Shown: piece by piece, positions 15,241-23,646 of the stretch
Layout of the letters: every line of letters begins with the position of its first letter
Numbering within the stretch: position 1 is the stretch's first letter
Assembly: GCA_002345145.1 (NCBI GenBank)
Contig: DDVC01000243.1
Coordinates: 1-28,480 of the forward strand
DNA: 28,480 nt
Direction: 5' to 3'
Source of the DNA: Bacteroidetes bacterium UBA2322
GTDB taxonomy: Bacteria; Bacteroidota; Bacteroidia; Chitinophagales; UBA2359
Translations under genes and position numbers: made by a program
The notes under the pieces: generated by a model
What the model saw: only the letters and a program-made list of their open reading frames with translations
Database searches by the model: none
Told to the model about the DNA's origin: nothing

Positions 15241-17979
15241 ATGGCGGTAAAAGTAGGTATTTTTTTTGGTGGAAGGTCAAGGGAGCGCGAAATTTCTTTT
15301 GCGGGCGGCAGAACTGTTTATGATAATTTAGACAAAACGCTGTTTGAGGCTGTTCCTATATTTGTAGATAGCTGGGGGAATTTTGTGCTGTTAGACTGGC
15401 ATTTTATATACAAAGGAAGTATCAGAGATTTTTACCCGCCTGCCGAGTCGGTTTTTACCAATTCGGTTTACGGCTTTCAAGTGTATGCCGAATCGCTGGG
15501 CAATTTAACCCTTGCAGAACAAGATGCCCTTATTGCCCACATAGGCAAGCGCATTGTACCCTCCGATTTACCCCAATTAATTGACTTTGCCTTTCTTACC
15601 CTGCATGGCATTTATGGCGAAGACGGCAGTATTCAAGGTTTGCTCCAATACCTTGGTATTCCTTACACCGCATCGGGCATTTTACCTTCTGCCATTGGCA
15701 TGGATAAAGCCTTTCAGCGTAAGGTAATGCAGCAAGCCGGTTTTAATACGCCTGCTTTCCTAACCTTACAGCGCAGCAGTTGGCTAAACGCCTCCCTACA
15801 ACAGCAACAACAAATTTTTGAAAATACCCAATTAGCTGTAGGATTTCCGGTGGTGATTAAACCTGCCAACCAAGGCTCATCAATAGGCGCTGCCATACTA
15901 AACAAGCCCGATTTTAGCGCTTTTAAACATGCCGTTAACCATGCTTTTTTTGTAAAAGAGCTTACCATTCAACAATGGACTGACCTTAACCATGAAGCTC
16001 GGTTAAAATTCATCAGAGAACTGACCGATATTCGCACCGGCATTGGGCTTCCGCTGGTGGTGCAGCCGCTAAACCAAATTTGCTACCACCCCGATACGCT
16101 TTTTGACCTACTACAAAACCTTGCCGCCACCCCCCAAAGCGCCCCCACCCTGCTGCTGGAAGCATTTGACCGTGAACATGAAGTGCTGCTGGAAGGCTTT
16201 TTGAGTGGTAAAGAATTTTCTTGTATAGTAATTAAAGGCGAAAACAATGAACCCATAGCGCTGCCACCTACCGAAATAAGAAAAGGTAAAGAACTGTTTG
16301 ATTACCGCTCTAAGTACTTGGCCGGTTTAGCCAGTAAGGTTACACCCATTAACCTGCCTACCGACCAAATTGAAGCCATACAACAAGAATGCGAACAACT
16401 TTTTACCTACTTCAAGTTTCATACCTACGCCCGTATAGACGGCTTTATTACCCCCGATGATGTTATTTACTTAAATGACCCCAATACTACATCGGGCATG
16501 TTGCCCTCTTCGTTTTTTTTCCACCAAGCCGCCGAAATAGGGTTAAACCCTTCGCAATTTCTAACCTATATTATACGAAACTCCATTCAGGAACGCATTA
16601 ACCACAGCAATCTCCTGCCCGCAACCATAAACCTTGCACACAGTTTAGACCATAACCTGCATCAACTTAAAACACAGCCCTCACACAAAATAAACGTTGG
16701 CGTAATTTTGGGCGGGTACTCCTCCGAAAGACATATATCAGTAGAAAGCGGACGCAATGTATATGAAAAATTAGCCTCATCTGGTAAATATAACCCCATT
16801 CCTATTTTTCTTACCGGAAACGACCAACAGTTTGAACTATACCAAATTCCTATTAACATATTGCTAAAAGACAATGCCGATGATATAGCCGAAAAAATCA
16901 AACACTTTGCCCATCACCCTATTACGCAGGCAGTAAAAAAACGTGCCACCCACATTGCCGGTAAATACAGTTTTAACAATATAAACGAACCCCGCCACCT
17001 CTCTATTGAGCAACTTGCTCAAATGGTGAACGTTGTTTTTATAGCCCTGCACGGAAGACCCGGCGAAGACGGCAACCTGCAAACCCACTTAGAACAATAC
17101 CATATACCCTACAATGGCTCAAGCATTGCCGCCTCGCGCATTACCATAAACAAATACACCACCCTGCAATTGCTGAAACAACACGGCATACACGTTACCC
17201 AGCAACTGCTGCTGCAAAAAACCGATTGGGAGAAAAGCCCACACGCAGCCATAACCCACATAGAAACACTTTTTGACTACCCCCTCATTGCCAAACCCCA
17301 CGACGACGGTTGCAGCTCGGCAGTAAAAAAAATTAAAAACCAAAGCCAACTCAACGCTTACCTACAAACCATTTTTAGGCAATATGACGCACCTGTAACC
17401 CCCGAAAATCAAGCCATATTAGAGTTAAAACCTAAAGAGGAGTTTCCTGCTAAACAAGCCTGCCTATTAGAAACCTTGGTTGAAAAAGGTAATGCCCTAA
17501 GGTTTATGGAAATTACCGGAGGCTTACTTACCCACCTTACCCCAACCGGCAACGTAACCTACCAAATGTTTGAACCCAGCGAAACCTTAGCCGGCGATGA
17601 GGTGCTGTCGTTAGAAGAAAAATTCCTTGCAGGCGAAGGCCAAAACATTACCCCCGCCCGATACAGCCCAAACCCCCAAGAACGTCAGCTAATAGCAGAA
17701 AAGGTAAAAGCCGACCTTCAAAAAGTAGCCCAAATTCTTAAAATTGAGGGTTATGCCCGAACCGATGCCTTTGTAAAAATTTATCCCGATAACCACATTG
17801 AAACCTTTGTTATAGAAGTGAACTCACTGCCCGGTATGACCCCTGCTACTTGTATTTTTCACCAATGCGCCCTCAGTGGTTATACTCCCTACGATTTCAT
17901 TGACCATATCTTACAATATGGTATGAAACGGCAGCAACTTTCTAACCAACCCGAAGCGGTTATTCACTCCCCAATTTAA
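15241..17979 (+). CDS. ddl: Tandem D-alanine--D-alanine ligase (two ATP-grasp modules in one chain)
   Basis: The 912-residue cytoplasmic enzyme contains two Ddl-like modules. Module 1 (about 1-470) starts KVGIFFGGRSREREISFAGG and keeps the normal ATP-grasp strand PVVIKPANQGSSIG and the DYRSKY loop. Its metal-binding motif is D-P-N-T-T-S-G-M (413-420) instead of E-V-N-T-x-P-G-M. Module 2 (from about 484) starts INVGVILGGYSSERHISVESG, has a divergent nucleotide strand KPHDDGCSSAV, the loop LSLEEKFLAGEGQNITPARY, and a normal EVNSLPGM (859-866). Ddl joins two D-alanines for peptidoglycan. The following PASTA-protein gene supports a cell-wall role. A single Ddl is usually 300-370 residues, so this is an in-frame duplication or fusion. 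Which module is active is not known. Confidence 0.87.
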   Translation: MAVKVGIFFGGRSREREISFAGGRTVYDNLDKTLFEAVPIFVDSWGNFVLLDWHFIYKGSIRDFYPPAESVFTNSVYGFQVYAESLGNLTLAEQDALIAHIGKRIVPSDLPQLIDFAFLTLHGIYGEDGSIQGLLQYLGIPYTASGILPSAIGMDKAFQRKVMQQAGFNTPAFLTLQRSSWLNASLQQQQQIFENTQLAVGFPVVIKPANQGSSIGAAILNKPDFSAFKHAVNHAFFVKELTIQQWTDLNHEARLKFIRELTDIRTGIGLPLVVQPLNQICYHPDTLFDLLQNLAATPQSAPTLLLEAFDREHEVLLEGFLSGKEFSCIVIKGENNEPIALPPTEIRKGKELFDYRSKYLAGLASKVTPINLPTDQIEAIQQECEQLFTYFKFHTYARIDGFITPDDVIYLNDPNTTSGMLPSSFFFHQAAEIGLNPSQFLTYIIRNSIQERINHSNLLPATINLAHSLDHNLHQLKTQPSHKINVGVILGGYSSERHISVESGRNVYEKLASSGKYNPIPIFLTGNDQQFELYQIPINILLKDNADDIAEKIKHFAHHPITQAVKKRATHIAGKYSFNNINEPRHLSIEQLAQMVNVVFIALHGRPGEDGNLQTHLEQYHIPYNGSSIAASRITINKYTTLQLLKQHGIHVTQQLLLQKTDWEKSPHAAITHIETLFDYPLIAKPHDDGCSSAVKKIKNQSQLNAYLQTIFRQYDAPVTPENQAILELKPKEEFPAKQACLLETLVEKGNALRFMEITGGLLTHLTPTGNVTYQMFEPSETLAGDEVLSLEEKFLAGEGQNITPARYSPNPQERQLIAEKVKADLQKVAQILKIEGYARTDAFVKIYPDNHIETFVIEVNSLPGMTPATCIFHQCALSGYTPYDFIDHILQYGMKRQQLSNQPEAVIHSPI

Positions 17980-18215
17980 TGGCGCAAAACACCCATTTCA
18001 CCAACTTTACAGACTAAATGGCTGTTTTTTGTAGCATAAATTGCCGGTTTTTGCCGTTTTTAGCTCAATTTTGCAAGTCCCTATATCGGGGTTAATACAA
18101 CAGACCCAATTAGCCACCTCAGATAATTATCGGTTTCTTACAATTTACCACCTCTTGCACCTTGCCCCTTCATATACATTTCGTATTTTTCTGTTCCGAC
18201 ATTATTTAAACCCGC

Positions 18216-19076
18216 ATGACCACCTTTTCACAGTTCCTGTTATCACGTTTTTTTTGGCGAAATCTTGGTTTGATGACGCTGGTTACTTTATTGTTGGTAG
18301 GCGTTGCCTTTTTAAGTCTTAATTTATACACCCATCATGGCGAGAGTATAACCGTGCCCGATTTGCGCAAGCTCACCATTGAACAAGCCGAACAGCGCCT
18401 TAAGAGCCTAAACCTCCGCTATACCGTACTTGACTCTGCCTATCAGCAAGAATTACCCCCCACCGGCATCATAGAACAAAGCCCCAAACCGGGCGCTAAG
18501 GTTAAAGAAAACCGCCGCATTTACCTCACCGTTAATGCCACTAATCCGCCGTTAGTTCCCATACCCAATATCATTGAATCATCGCTCCGAAGCGCAACCG
18601 TACAACTGGAGCTGGCAGGTTTGCGAATTGGGCAGCAGATAAGAGTGCCCGATTTGGCAAAAAATGTGGTACTGGAAATTAAAAGAAACAACGTAAGTGT
18701 AAAACCCGGCGATAGAATTCCCAAAGGCTCTGCCATTGACCTTGTTTTAGGCGATGGTTTAGGCAGTACCCGCATTGTTGTTCCTAATATAGTTGGGCTT
18801 ACCTTTTTGCAGGCTAAACTGATACTAAAAGGACACTACCTAAACGTAGGGCTCATTACCAAAGAAGAAAACATTTTAGACATGGAAAACGCATTGGTGG
18901 TGCGCCAAAGCCCAGACCCCGGTCCTGATGGCGACCGGCTTATCAGCGTTGGCGAACCGGTAGATATTTTTCTGCGCGAAAATCCCGAAAGCCAAGCCCT
19001 GCGTGTTTTAATGGATACCAATACCACTCAAACCCTACCACAACTACCCACAAACCCACCCCAAAATAACAACTAA
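18216..19076 (+). CDS. Membrane-anchored PASTA-repeat protein
   Basis: The 286-residue protein has a short cytoplasmic N-terminus, one transmembrane helix (about 16-36, LGLMTLVTLLLVGVAFLSL) and three extracytoplasmic PASTA repeats: about 44-107 (ITVPDLRKLTIEQAEQRL), 112-180 (VPIPNIIESSLRSATVQLEL) and 188-254 (IVVPNIVGLTFLQAKLIL). The tail is Gln/Pro/Asn-rich. PASTA domains bind peptidoglycan stem peptides or help localise cell-wall proteins. There is no kinase domain, unlike the PASTA Ser/Thr kinases of Gram-positives. Location downstream of ddl (236-base gap) is a common Bacteroidota arrangement and suggests a division or wall-synthesis role in the periplasm. ATG 18216 precedes the expected basic, then hydrophobic, leader. 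Confidence 0.88.
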   Translation: MTTFSQFLLSRFFWRNLGLMTLVTLLLVGVAFLSLNLYTHHGESITVPDLRKLTIEQAEQRLKSLNLRYTVLDSAYQQELPPTGIIEQSPKPGAKVKENRRIYLTVNATNPPLVPIPNIIESSLRSATVQLELAGLRIGQQIRVPDLAKNVVLEIKRNNVSVKPGDRIPKGSAIDLVLGDGLGSTRIVVPNIVGLTFLQAKLILKGHYLNVGLITKEENILDMENALVVRQSPDPGPDGDRLISVGEPVDIFLRENPESQALRVLMDTNTTQTLPQLPTNPPQNNN

Positions 19077-19179
19077 TACTGTCATTACCCCAAAAAAACG
19101 CCCAATGGCAATAAAATACAGGCATTAGGGGTTATTTACGGTGTTCACCATTATTTCAGCTATTTAACAAGGTAAATTT

Positions 19180-21966
19180 ATGTTACTAATATATCGTTTG
19201 GGCTTATACACTTTTTGCGTACTACTGCTCACCCTATCAGCTTTTAGCTTATCGGCACAGGAATTACTTCTGCCAATTAAACGCCACACCAATCTAAAAC
19301 CCGGCAACTCAAACCAAGCGGAAAAAGGGTTCAAACGCAATTTTGATAAAACTTGCCAAGGTACTTTACCCTTTAACCCCATGGTAACGGCTTTTACCCA
19401 ACCAAGCGCCTGCTTAGAAGATGACGGCAGCATAACCGTTACTATTGAAAACGGTGCGCCCCCATTTACCTACACACTCACCTCGCCCATAGGTATTAAC
19501 CAAACATCGGGCATTACCGATGCAACATCTTTCACTTTCAGCAATCTTCCATCGGGTCCTTACTTCCTCTCCCTATCCGATAACATAGGCAATAACCAAA
19601 CCCTTCGTTTTGAGTTAGACGACATCAACATTGCCCCCATTCAACGGCAAAACTGGGAAGCAATTAAAAAAAATGTATTTTGCAACTCATTAGGCAGCAT
19701 ACGTAAGATATTTGTTACTGATGTGAGTATCAATTACCGGTTGTATAATATGAACGACGATTTAGTACATAACTACGTAACCGATGGCGTTTTAGCCTCC
19801 AACCTGCCATCCGGATTATATTACCTGCGCAGCAATAAACAGGGCGAAAAATGCTACTCTTATTATATAATGGAAATTTTTGAAGAACCCACCATCTCAC
19901 TGCCCTTTACCGAAGATTTTTCTACCTCGCTTGTATATCCCGACCGCACTGTATGGATTGATGACCGAGCCCTTATTAACGACACCTACGCCATAAACCC
20001 GCCCAGCATAGGTGTGGCTACCTTAGACGGACTCAACCAATTTGGCAACCCCTATATACCCGTGCCTTCGGGAAGCGCCCTTATAGACGGCATTGGTGAT
20101 GTGCTTACCTCTCGCCCAATTTGCCTTGGCGATTTGGGGCTTGGTGTGGGCGACACCGTTTTTTTCCGCTTTTTTTACCAAGCCGAAGGTTTTGGCGATT
20201 TTCCTAATATAGGCGACAGTTTAGTGTTTGAAGCCTACGTGCCCCGTGTGCGCGACAGCATGTTCAGCGTTACCACTTCAGGAACAGGGTTCCATGTTAA
20301 ATATGATGACGATGCCAACAATTCCGGCATTGAAATTGACATAGACATTACCGTTCCAACTGCAAACATGATTTCTTACCACCCCTCTACACACGTTTTT
20401 TACATAGACCAAGCCGGCAACGCCATTTACCTCGATTTTACCAACCCATCTGCTACGCTTACCTACGTAAACGATACCATTTTTCCTATCATCCAAAACT
20501 TTACCGTGCAGGTGCAAGATACCACCTGGGTGCCACAATGGGGGATAGACGGCTTTACCGCCAGCCAAACACCCGATTTTGCAGCAGCAGTGGTTAAAAT
20601 AGGTAATCCCGATGTCTTTTTCAACGGTTTTCGGTTCCGATTCAGAAACCGCGCCACAGTATCGGGCAATAATGACCACTGGAACATAGATTATGTACAG
20701 GCAAGCACCGATTTGCCCGCCAACTACCCCCAGCTCCAAGATGTGGCATTTATTTACCAAGCTCCTCCCATGCTCAACTATTATCAGGCTATGCCGTGGT
20801 CGCATTTTTATCCTTACATGGATAAGGAGTTAGCTTCGGCTGCCGGTGTTCCCATAAAAATCAGAAACAACGATATAGGTCTTGCCAACCGAACTCTTAC
20901 CCATACCTTACGAGATGTTTGTTCGCAAACCCAGTTATACAACTACGAAGCCGGTACTGCCGATGTATTGGGCTCTATTCAGGGCATTGTAACCTCGCAG
21001 GCTGTATTTATTAAAGACGATATAGCCCAAAGCCTAACCAATAACAGCGCAGTGTTTAACGGCGAAGACACCATTATCTTAGAAAACAGATGGAACTTGA
21101 GCGTATCGGCAGGCAGCTTAGAGCTAAACTTTAACAACGATACCATTTACCAATACCAACAGTTTGCCAACTACTTTGCCCACGACGACGGCACCGCCGA
21201 AAGAGCCTACGGACTTTACGGCACAGGCGCACAATTGGCTTACCAGTTTGTTCTTAACCACCCCGATACCCTGAGAGCCCTTCAAATAAACTTCATTAAT
21301 ATGAACTCCAATGTTTTTAACCACGAGTTCAAAATAAGGGTATGGAAAAAACTGAATGTTGATACTGAAACCGGTTTACCTCTTGAAACGCCCATTCCCG
21401 ATGAGCTGATTTATCAGGAAGATGCCATTAATATGCCCCGATACCTAAACCAAATAAACGGTTTTTGGACTTACCGCCTTCAAACACCCTTAGCCATTGC
21501 TGATACCATTTATGTGGGCATAGAACAACGTTTTGAAAACCAGCTCAATATTGGGTACGACCGAAACACCAACGCATCGGGTAAACTCTTTTACAACTCC
21601 AGCGGTCAATGGTTAGGGTCTATTTATGCCGGCTCGCTCATGCTCCGTCCGGTAGTTGGCGCTGCCCTGCCACAAGGCAACCTCAATGTGGGCATTCAGC
21701 CCAATACAGCGCCGGGTATCACTAATTTACTGCTCTACCCCAATCCTACTACCGATATGCTCTACATGGAGCTGCCCCATAACCTGCAAAACCAAACTTC
21801 AGCTCCATACATACAAGTATTTGACCTGCTGGGCAAACAGGTATTTACCGGTTATTTACACAACCAAGCTGTATCAACCGCTCATTTGCCTGCCGGTATG
21901 TATGTACTGCACTTGTATAACCAACAAATGGAACCACAGGGTATTGGTAAATTTTTAAAACAGTAG
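19180..21966 (+). CDS. T9SS type A sorting-domain secreted protein with SprB-like repeat
   Basis: This 928-residue protein carries a signal peptide (about 1-27, ending L-S-A-Q). A SprB-like repeat sits at about 75-137 (C-L-E-D-D-G-S-I-T-V-T-I-E-N-G-A-P-P-F-T-Y). Long beta-rich regions of unknown function follow, including an EDFSTSLVYPD-type segment common in Bacteroidota surface proteins. The C-terminal sorting domain (about 850-928) includes LLLYPNPTTDMLYMEL, VFDLLGKQVF and LPAGMYVLHLYNQ. That domain directs export through the outer membrane by the type IX secretion system, followed by surface anchoring or release. The only clearly recognised modules are the repeat and the sorting tail; adhesion is a guess. 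The gene may be read through from the PASTA gene, 103 bases upstream. Confidence 0.88.
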   Translation: MLLIYRLGLYTFCVLLLTLSAFSLSAQELLLPIKRHTNLKPGNSNQAEKGFKRNFDKTCQGTLPFNPMVTAFTQPSACLEDDGSITVTIENGAPPFTYTLTSPIGINQTSGITDATSFTFSNLPSGPYFLSLSDNIGNNQTLRFELDDINIAPIQRQNWEAIKKNVFCNSLGSIRKIFVTDVSINYRLYNMNDDLVHNYVTDGVLASNLPSGLYYLRSNKQGEKCYSYYIMEIFEEPTISLPFTEDFSTSLVYPDRTVWIDDRALINDTYAINPPSIGVATLDGLNQFGNPYIPVPSGSALIDGIGDVLTSRPICLGDLGLGVGDTVFFRFFYQAEGFGDFPNIGDSLVFEAYVPRVRDSMFSVTTSGTGFHVKYDDDANNSGIEIDIDITVPTANMISYHPSTHVFYIDQAGNAIYLDFTNPSATLTYVNDTIFPIIQNFTVQVQDTTWVPQWGIDGFTASQTPDFAAAVVKIGNPDVFFNGFRFRFRNRATVSGNNDHWNIDYVQASTDLPANYPQLQDVAFIYQAPPMLNYYQAMPWSHFYPYMDKELASAAGVPIKIRNNDIGLANRTLTHTLRDVCSQTQLYNYEAGTADVLGSIQGIVTSQAVFIKDDIAQSLTNNSAVFNGEDTIILENRWNLSVSAGSLELNFNNDTIYQYQQFANYFAHDDGTAERAYGLYGTGAQLAYQFVLNHPDTLRALQINFINMNSNVFNHEFKIRVWKKLNVDTETGLPLETPIPDELIYQEDAINMPRYLNQINGFWTYRLQTPLAIADTIYVGIEQRFENQLNIGYDRNTNASGKLFYNSSGQWLGSIYAGSLMLRPVVGAALPQGNLNVGIQPNTAPGITNLLLYPNPTTDMLYMELPHNLQNQTSAPYIQVFDLLGKQVFTGYLHNQAVSTAHLPAGMYVLHLYNQQMEPQGIGKFLKQ

Positions 21967-22061
21967 TAGCTTTTTTGCCACTCAATTGTATTGAACTTAT
22001 TTTATCCCAATTTCCTCAGCAGGCAAGAGTTATAATCTGAACTACATTAAACCAAACCCAG

Positions 22062-22694
22062 ATGGCAAACGAAATCCACGAACTTTTTGCAGATAGCAAA
22101 TTGGTTGAAAAGATTCGGCATAAACTTCCTCAGTTTTTCCGAATAGCTGAAATAGAAAGCTCAAGGGCAGGAAAAATTGGTATGGAAGTGGGAAGTGTGC
22201 GAGAAAAAATAATTACATCATTACTAATTTTTAAGTTTGGCTTTGAAAAAGTAAAAACAGACATTCCTATTACAGAACCTGAAGTTGATGTAATTTTGTG
22301 CGATAAACCTATATCAATAAAAACTGTTAGTGGAAAACATGCGAGCGGTGTAAAGTTGATTTGGACTGTTGATGCACAAAAATCCTTAGCATTTAGTAAA
22401 AACTACCAACCAACGTGTGATATACTTTTAGTGCATATCTGGTGGGATAATACCGGAGGACTTTATTATATTCCAAAAGAAGTACAACAATCGGTATTGA
22501 AAAAAATAGGAAATGAATCCTATATAAAACTACCAAAACAGGGCACTAATCCTCGCGGAGTAGAAATGACCGGTAACGCGCTAAAAATGGTTCTGGAACA
22601 TCCTAATACAATCCATTTGAGCATTGAATGGAAAAAAGAAACACAACATTTTACCCCATTTGACCGATGGGTGGAACTTTGGCAAAAAGACTAA
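22062..22694 (+). CDS. ThaI-like type II restriction endonuclease, RM system 2
   Basis: The 210-residue protein resembles the ThaI family of type II endonucleases (ThaI itself cuts CGCG). Features that led to this are an N-terminal helix with IAEIESSRAGKIGMEVGSVRE, then ITEPEVDVILCDKPISIKT and VKLIWTVDAQK, LYYIPKEVQ and IKLPKQGTNPRGVEM. The likely PD-(D/E)XK-type core is Asp76 followed by Ser85-Ile-Lys87, with Glu42 or Glu48 as a possible third acidic ligand; Ser replacing Glu in the ExK motif also occurs in Cfr10I-type enzymes. A methyltransferase gene begins nine bases downstream. Composition is visibly more A+T rich than the genes on either side. The site specificity is inferred from family resemblance only. 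Confidence 0.78.
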   Translation: MANEIHELFADSKLVEKIRHKLPQFFRIAEIESSRAGKIGMEVGSVREKIITSLLIFKFGFEKVKTDIPITEPEVDVILCDKPISIKTVSGKHASGVKLIWTVDAQKSLAFSKNYQPTCDILLVHIWWDNTGGLYYIPKEVQQSVLKKIGNESYIKLPKQGTNPRGVEMTGNALKMVLEHPNTIHLSIEWKKETQHFTPFDRWVELWQKD

Positions 22695-22703
22695 ACAAAT
22701 TTT

Positions 22704-23591
22704 ATGAAAAACGGTACAGAAACTAGCTCATTTGGGTCAAGTGGAAGAATTAACCATAATTCTGAAAAATTTTACAAATCCAAATTATATGCAAATTTGG
22801 ACAATAAAGGCAATAATATGCCCTTAAAAGATAACCCTTTTCCGGCAGACCTTGAAAACACAATTATTCATGGCAGCTCTGAAAACATGTCGGATATACC
22901 GGATAATTCATTGCATCTGATGATTACATCGCCCCCATACAATGTATCAAAAGAGTATGATAATGATTTGTCGCTCGACGAATATCTTCAATTACTTCAA
23001 AATGTGTTTACCGAAACCTACAGAGTTTTAGTAAATGGCGGAAGGGCTTGCATTAATGTTGCCAACATAGGCAGAAAACCTTATATACCACTAAGCGATT
23101 TTATCTCTTCTATGATGATTGAAATTGGGTTTAATATGAGAGGTGAAATTATTTGGAACAAAGGAGCCGGCGCAGGCGTATCAACAGCTTGGGGCAGTTG
23201 GCAATCGGCAAGTAATCCGACTCTTAGAGATACACACGAGTACATACTGATTTTTTCTAAAGGAGATTACAAGCGAGAAAAGGGGACACGAGAAAATACA
23301 ATAACAAAAGAACAGTTTATAGAATGGACTAAGAGTATTTGGACAATGAATCCGGAAAGCGCTAAAAAAATAGGACATCCGGCACCATTCCCCGAAGAAT
23401 TACCTTTTAGATTAATTCAACTCTACTCTTTCAAAGATGATATAATACTTGACCCTTTTATGGGAAGTGGCACTACAGCAGTTTCAGCCTTAAAATCTCA
23501 ACGCAAATTTGTAGGCTATGATACCAGCCCCGATTATATAAATTTGGCTAATAATAGACTACTACTGCACAGAATGCAATTGGAGTTTTAA
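22704..23591 (+). CDS. Beta-class DNA methyltransferase (SPPY type, probably N4-cytosine), RM system 2
   Basis: The 295-residue protein has the catalytic motif IV as T-S-P-P-Y-N (75-80) and the SAM-binding motif I as DPFMGSGTT (250-258) near the C-terminus, giving the beta-class order. SPPY is usual in N4-cytosine methyltransferases, whereas DPPY or NPPY marks adenine enzymes, so cytosine modification is likely and would suit a CGCG-like target. Other supports are RVLVNGGRACINVANIG, the EIIWNKGAG strand and the TRDTHEY-like segment TLRDTHEYILIFSK. It starts nine bases after the ThaI-like endonuclease gene. The first 45 residues are polar and not conserved in the family, and an internal ATG (Met39) is an alternative start. 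Confidence 0.9.
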   Translation: MKNGTETSSFGSSGRINHNSEKFYKSKLYANLDNKGNNMPLKDNPFPADLENTIIHGSSENMSDIPDNSLHLMITSPPYNVSKEYDNDLSLDEYLQLLQNVFTETYRVLVNGGRACINVANIGRKPYIPLSDFISSMMIEIGFNMRGEIIWNKGAGAGVSTAWGSWQSASNPTLRDTHEYILIFSKGDYKREKGTRENTITKEQFIEWTKSIWTMNPESAKKIGHPAPFPEELPFRLIQLYSFKDDIILDPFMGSGTTAVSALKSQRKFVGYDTSPDYINLANNRLLLHRMQLEF

Positions 23592-23607
23592 TAAATTTTA
23601 TGCGTCA

Positions 23608-23616
23608 TAATTTTGC
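23608..23616 (+). promoter_or_regulatory. Candidate Bacteroidota -7 element upstream of the EGF-repeat lipoprotein gene
   Basis: TAATTTTGC is an exact match to TAnnTTTGC and lies about 30 bases before ATG 23647, which would leave a leader of roughly 25 bases. The nearest TTG upstream is about 25 bases away, longer than the usual spacing, so the -33 half is weak. The position supports separate transcription of this gene from the RM genes just upstream. Confidence 0.45.
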
Positions 23617-23646
23617 TCTAACTTATTTAAAGTGCTAAGTGAACAA

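Noticed and set aside
20278..20805. A 175-codon open frame on the minus strand
   Set aside because: It lies wholly inside the T9SS cargo gene on the other strand, its composition is what antisense of that gene gives, and it shows no domain.
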